Shown here: in pieces, positions 48,757 through 50,050 of the stretch
Position numbering within the stretch: the first letter of the stretch is position 1
Layout: each line of letters begins with the position of its first letter
Assembly: GCA_963923035.1 (NCBI GenBank)
Contig: CAWUKT010000051.1
Coordinates: 1-50,050, forward strand
Direction: 5' to 3'
Origin: CAWUKT01 sp963923035
GTDB taxonomy: Bacteria; Bacteroidota; Bacteroidia; J057; JADKCL01
Length of the DNA: 50,050 bases
Position numbers and translations under genes: made by a program
The notes under the pieces: generated by a model
Told to the model about the DNA's origin: nothing
Databases searched by the model: none
The model's input: the letters and a program-made list of their open reading frames with translations, nothing else

Positions 48757-49644
48757 ATGAAACACATCCTCGTTACCGGCGCGTCCACCGGAATCGGCTA
48801 CGCCATCGCCCAGGAATTCTGCCAGCACGGCTACCACGTCTACGGCAGCGTCCGCAAGCAGGCCGACGCCGACCGCCTCCAGCAGGAACTCGGCCCCAAT
48901 CTGGAGCCCCTGATCTTCGATGTCACCGACCAGGCCGCCGTCCAGGCCGCCGCCGACAAGGTCCAGACCACCATTGGCCAGGAAGGCCTCGCCCTCCTCG
49001 TCAACAATGCCGGCATTGCGACCTCGGGACCGCTCATGCACCAGGAACTGGACGATATCCGCTGGCAGTTCGAGGTGAACATCATCGGCTTGATCGGAGT
49101 GACCCAGGCCTTTCTGCCCCTCCTCGGCGCGGTTCACAATCCGGGCTTCCCGCCCGGCCGCATCATCAACATCTCTTCCGTCGGCGGCAAAATGGCCGCG
49201 CCCTTCCTCGGCGCGTACTCCGGCAGCAAGCACGCCCTCGAAGGCATGTCGGCCTCGATGCGCCGCGAACTGCAACTGTATGACATCGATGTCATCATCG
49301 TGGGGCCCGGGGCGATCCGCACGCCCATCTGGGACAAGCCCAGCGCCACCGACCTGAGTCAATTCGAGCAGACGGACTTCGCCGAGGCCGGGCGGCGCTT
49401 CCAGAAGTATATGCTGAAGAGTGGCGCGGAAGGCCTGACGGCCGAATTCCTGGCCGGGAAGATTCGGATGATTGCGGAGAAAAAGAAGCCCAAGGCCCGC
49501 TATACCTATGCCCCGCAGAAGTTCCGCAACTTCACGTTGCCGTTGATGCTGCCGGTCCGCTGGGTGGACCGGGCGATCAAGAAAAACCTGGGGCTGTCGC
49601 CGCAGGGGGGTGGGAAGGATGAGATGAAGGGGCGGTTTGGGTGA
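48757..49644 (+). CDS. short-chain dehydrogenase/reductase
   Basis: The 295-residue enzyme is a classical SDR: TGASTGIGYAI (7-17) binds NAD(P), VNNAGIA is the NAG motif, and Tyr154-SGS-Lys158 form the active site, with Ser near 141 (INISSVGG). The C-terminal ~50 residues extend beyond the core and are basic (EKKKPKARYTYAPQKF), as in the retinol/17-beta-hydroxysteroid-like group of SDRs. The substrate is unknown. It is divergent from the protease-like gene and has no downstream partner; a repeat array follows. Confidence 0.9.
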   Translation: MKHILVTGASTGIGYAIAQEFCQHGYHVYGSVRKQADADRLQQELGPNLEPLIFDVTDQAAVQAAADKVQTTIGQEGLALLVNNAGIATSGPLMHQELDDIRWQFEVNIIGLIGVTQAFLPLLGAVHNPGFPPGRIINISSVGGKMAAPFLGAYSGSKHALEGMSASMRRELQLYDIDVIIVGPGAIRTPIWDKPSATDLSQFEQTDFAEAGRRFQKYMLKSGAEGLTAEFLAGKIRMIAEKKKPKARYTYAPQKFRNFTLPLMLPVRWVDRAIKKNLGLSPQGGGKDEMKGRFG

Positions 49645-49784
49645 ATTGAGGGGTGCTGGAGGCTGGGATTTCCTTTCTATAAGGTCAGGAATTGGATGAT
49701 AGGCATTCTCCCCGGAACAGAAAAACTGGCCCTGGCTGGCACTCCTGGTGCCAGGGGCATGGTGACCATTGGCTTGGTTCCTCG

Positions 49785-50050
49785 CTTTCTCTCCAACGCT
49801 CCCTCCTTCCGGATCAGAGATCCTCTATTCCCCCCCGACCCGCAGCTTTCCAACTCCCCTCCGCATTGCCCTGCCTCCGAACTCCTCCTGTCCAGTTCCA
49901 GACTCCCCTCTTCCAGCCCTCTCCCGGAGCTGTCTACAAATCCCGACCTACTTTTCACAAATAACTGCCCAACTTTCCACCTCCGACACAGGAATTTCCA
50001 CCTCCGATACGGAACCGTCTACAAATCCTAACCAAGTTTCTACAAAAACT
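49785..50050. repeat. long degenerate 21-bp tandem repeat array (right edge)
   Basis: Units starting near 49785, 49806, 49827, 49848, 49869, 49890, 49911, 49932, 49953, 49974, 49995, 50016 and 50037 keep a strict 21-bp period. The clearest pair is TTTCCACCTCCGA at 49974 and 49995; GTCTACAAATCC-like and TTTCTACAAA-like units occur at 49932, 50016 and 50037. The array runs off the window end. It shares the 12-mer AGTTCCAGACTC (49894-49905) with the array at 24.3 kb, and some units resemble the left-edge array in reverse orientation. The 406 bp after the SDR gene hold no gene. Confidence 0.72.

Noticed and set aside
1..50050. rRNA, tRNA, transposase or phage genes
   Set aside because: I looked for conserved 16S/23S blocks, CCA-ended cloverleaves, and transposase or integrase proteins among the frames and found none. 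A computed search (tRNAscan, Infernal) would be decisive.

Overview
The window looks like chromosomal DNA of a Bacteroidota species with fairly GC-rich genes, most likely from the Saprospiria/Lewinella-like lineage. This rests on: a C-terminal type IX secretion sorting domain, an outer-membrane TonB-dependent receptor with a carboxypeptidase-regulatory-like N-terminus, LytS-type kinases with two-component propeller sensors, the Bacteroidota-type GlmU-like nucleotidyltransferase, TAnnTTTG-type promoters, and almost no Shine-Dalgarno sites. I see no rRNA, tRNA, insertion sequence, prophage or CRISPR array.

Layout. 1-1.4 kb: the edge of a 21-bp repeat array, a methyltransferase with membrane segments, and a candidate small RNA on the minus strand. 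1.4-5.6 kb: a propeller/LytS kinase translationally coupled to a LytTR regulator, then an AhpD-like protein. 5.6-11 kb: three tandem paralogous TPR sensors on the minus strand, two with full histidine kinases and one that stops after the membrane segment. 11-14.5 kb: a T9SS-secreted beta-helix protein and a DUF763 protein ending in a sliding-clamp-binding motif. 14.5-16.7 kb: a visibly AT-rich pair of envelope genes of unknown function. 17-24 kb: an outer-membrane barrel, a LytS/LytTR pair divergent from a TonB-dependent receptor, and a fourth TPR kinase. 24-26.6 kb: a second 21-bp repeat array, a class D beta-lactamase lipoprotein, a membrane protein and a DinB-fold protein.

26.7-27.7 kb holds the most unusual element. 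A self-contained transcription unit has an exact sigma-54 promoter match, upstream inverted repeats that could bind an enhancer-binding protein, a strong Shine-Dalgarno, four related 33-39-residue single-membrane-span peptides, and an intrinsic terminator.

27.7-36.3 kb: an FAD-dependent oxidoreductase, a thiol peroxidase-like protein, a pyroglutamyl-peptidase-like protein whose catalytic Cys is Ser, tpiA with a GlmU-like gene, ribosomal protein L31 type B, a second candidate small RNA and several unknown genes. 36.3-43.3 kb: leuS, a short-chain dehydrogenase, an overlapping UbiA-like/methyltransferase pair and a conserved helical protein. 43.4-50 kb: a Cys-rich lipoprotein, a peptidoglycan-binding protein with a possible catalytic C-terminus, a four-repeat AMPK/CBM48-like protein coupled to a retropepsin-like protein, another short-chain dehydrogenase, and a third, long 21-bp-period repeat array running off the window end.

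Several genes for exported proteins have a TAnnTTTG -7 element ending only 4-12 nt before the start codon. This implies leaderless or nearly leaderless mRNAs and was used to choose starts.
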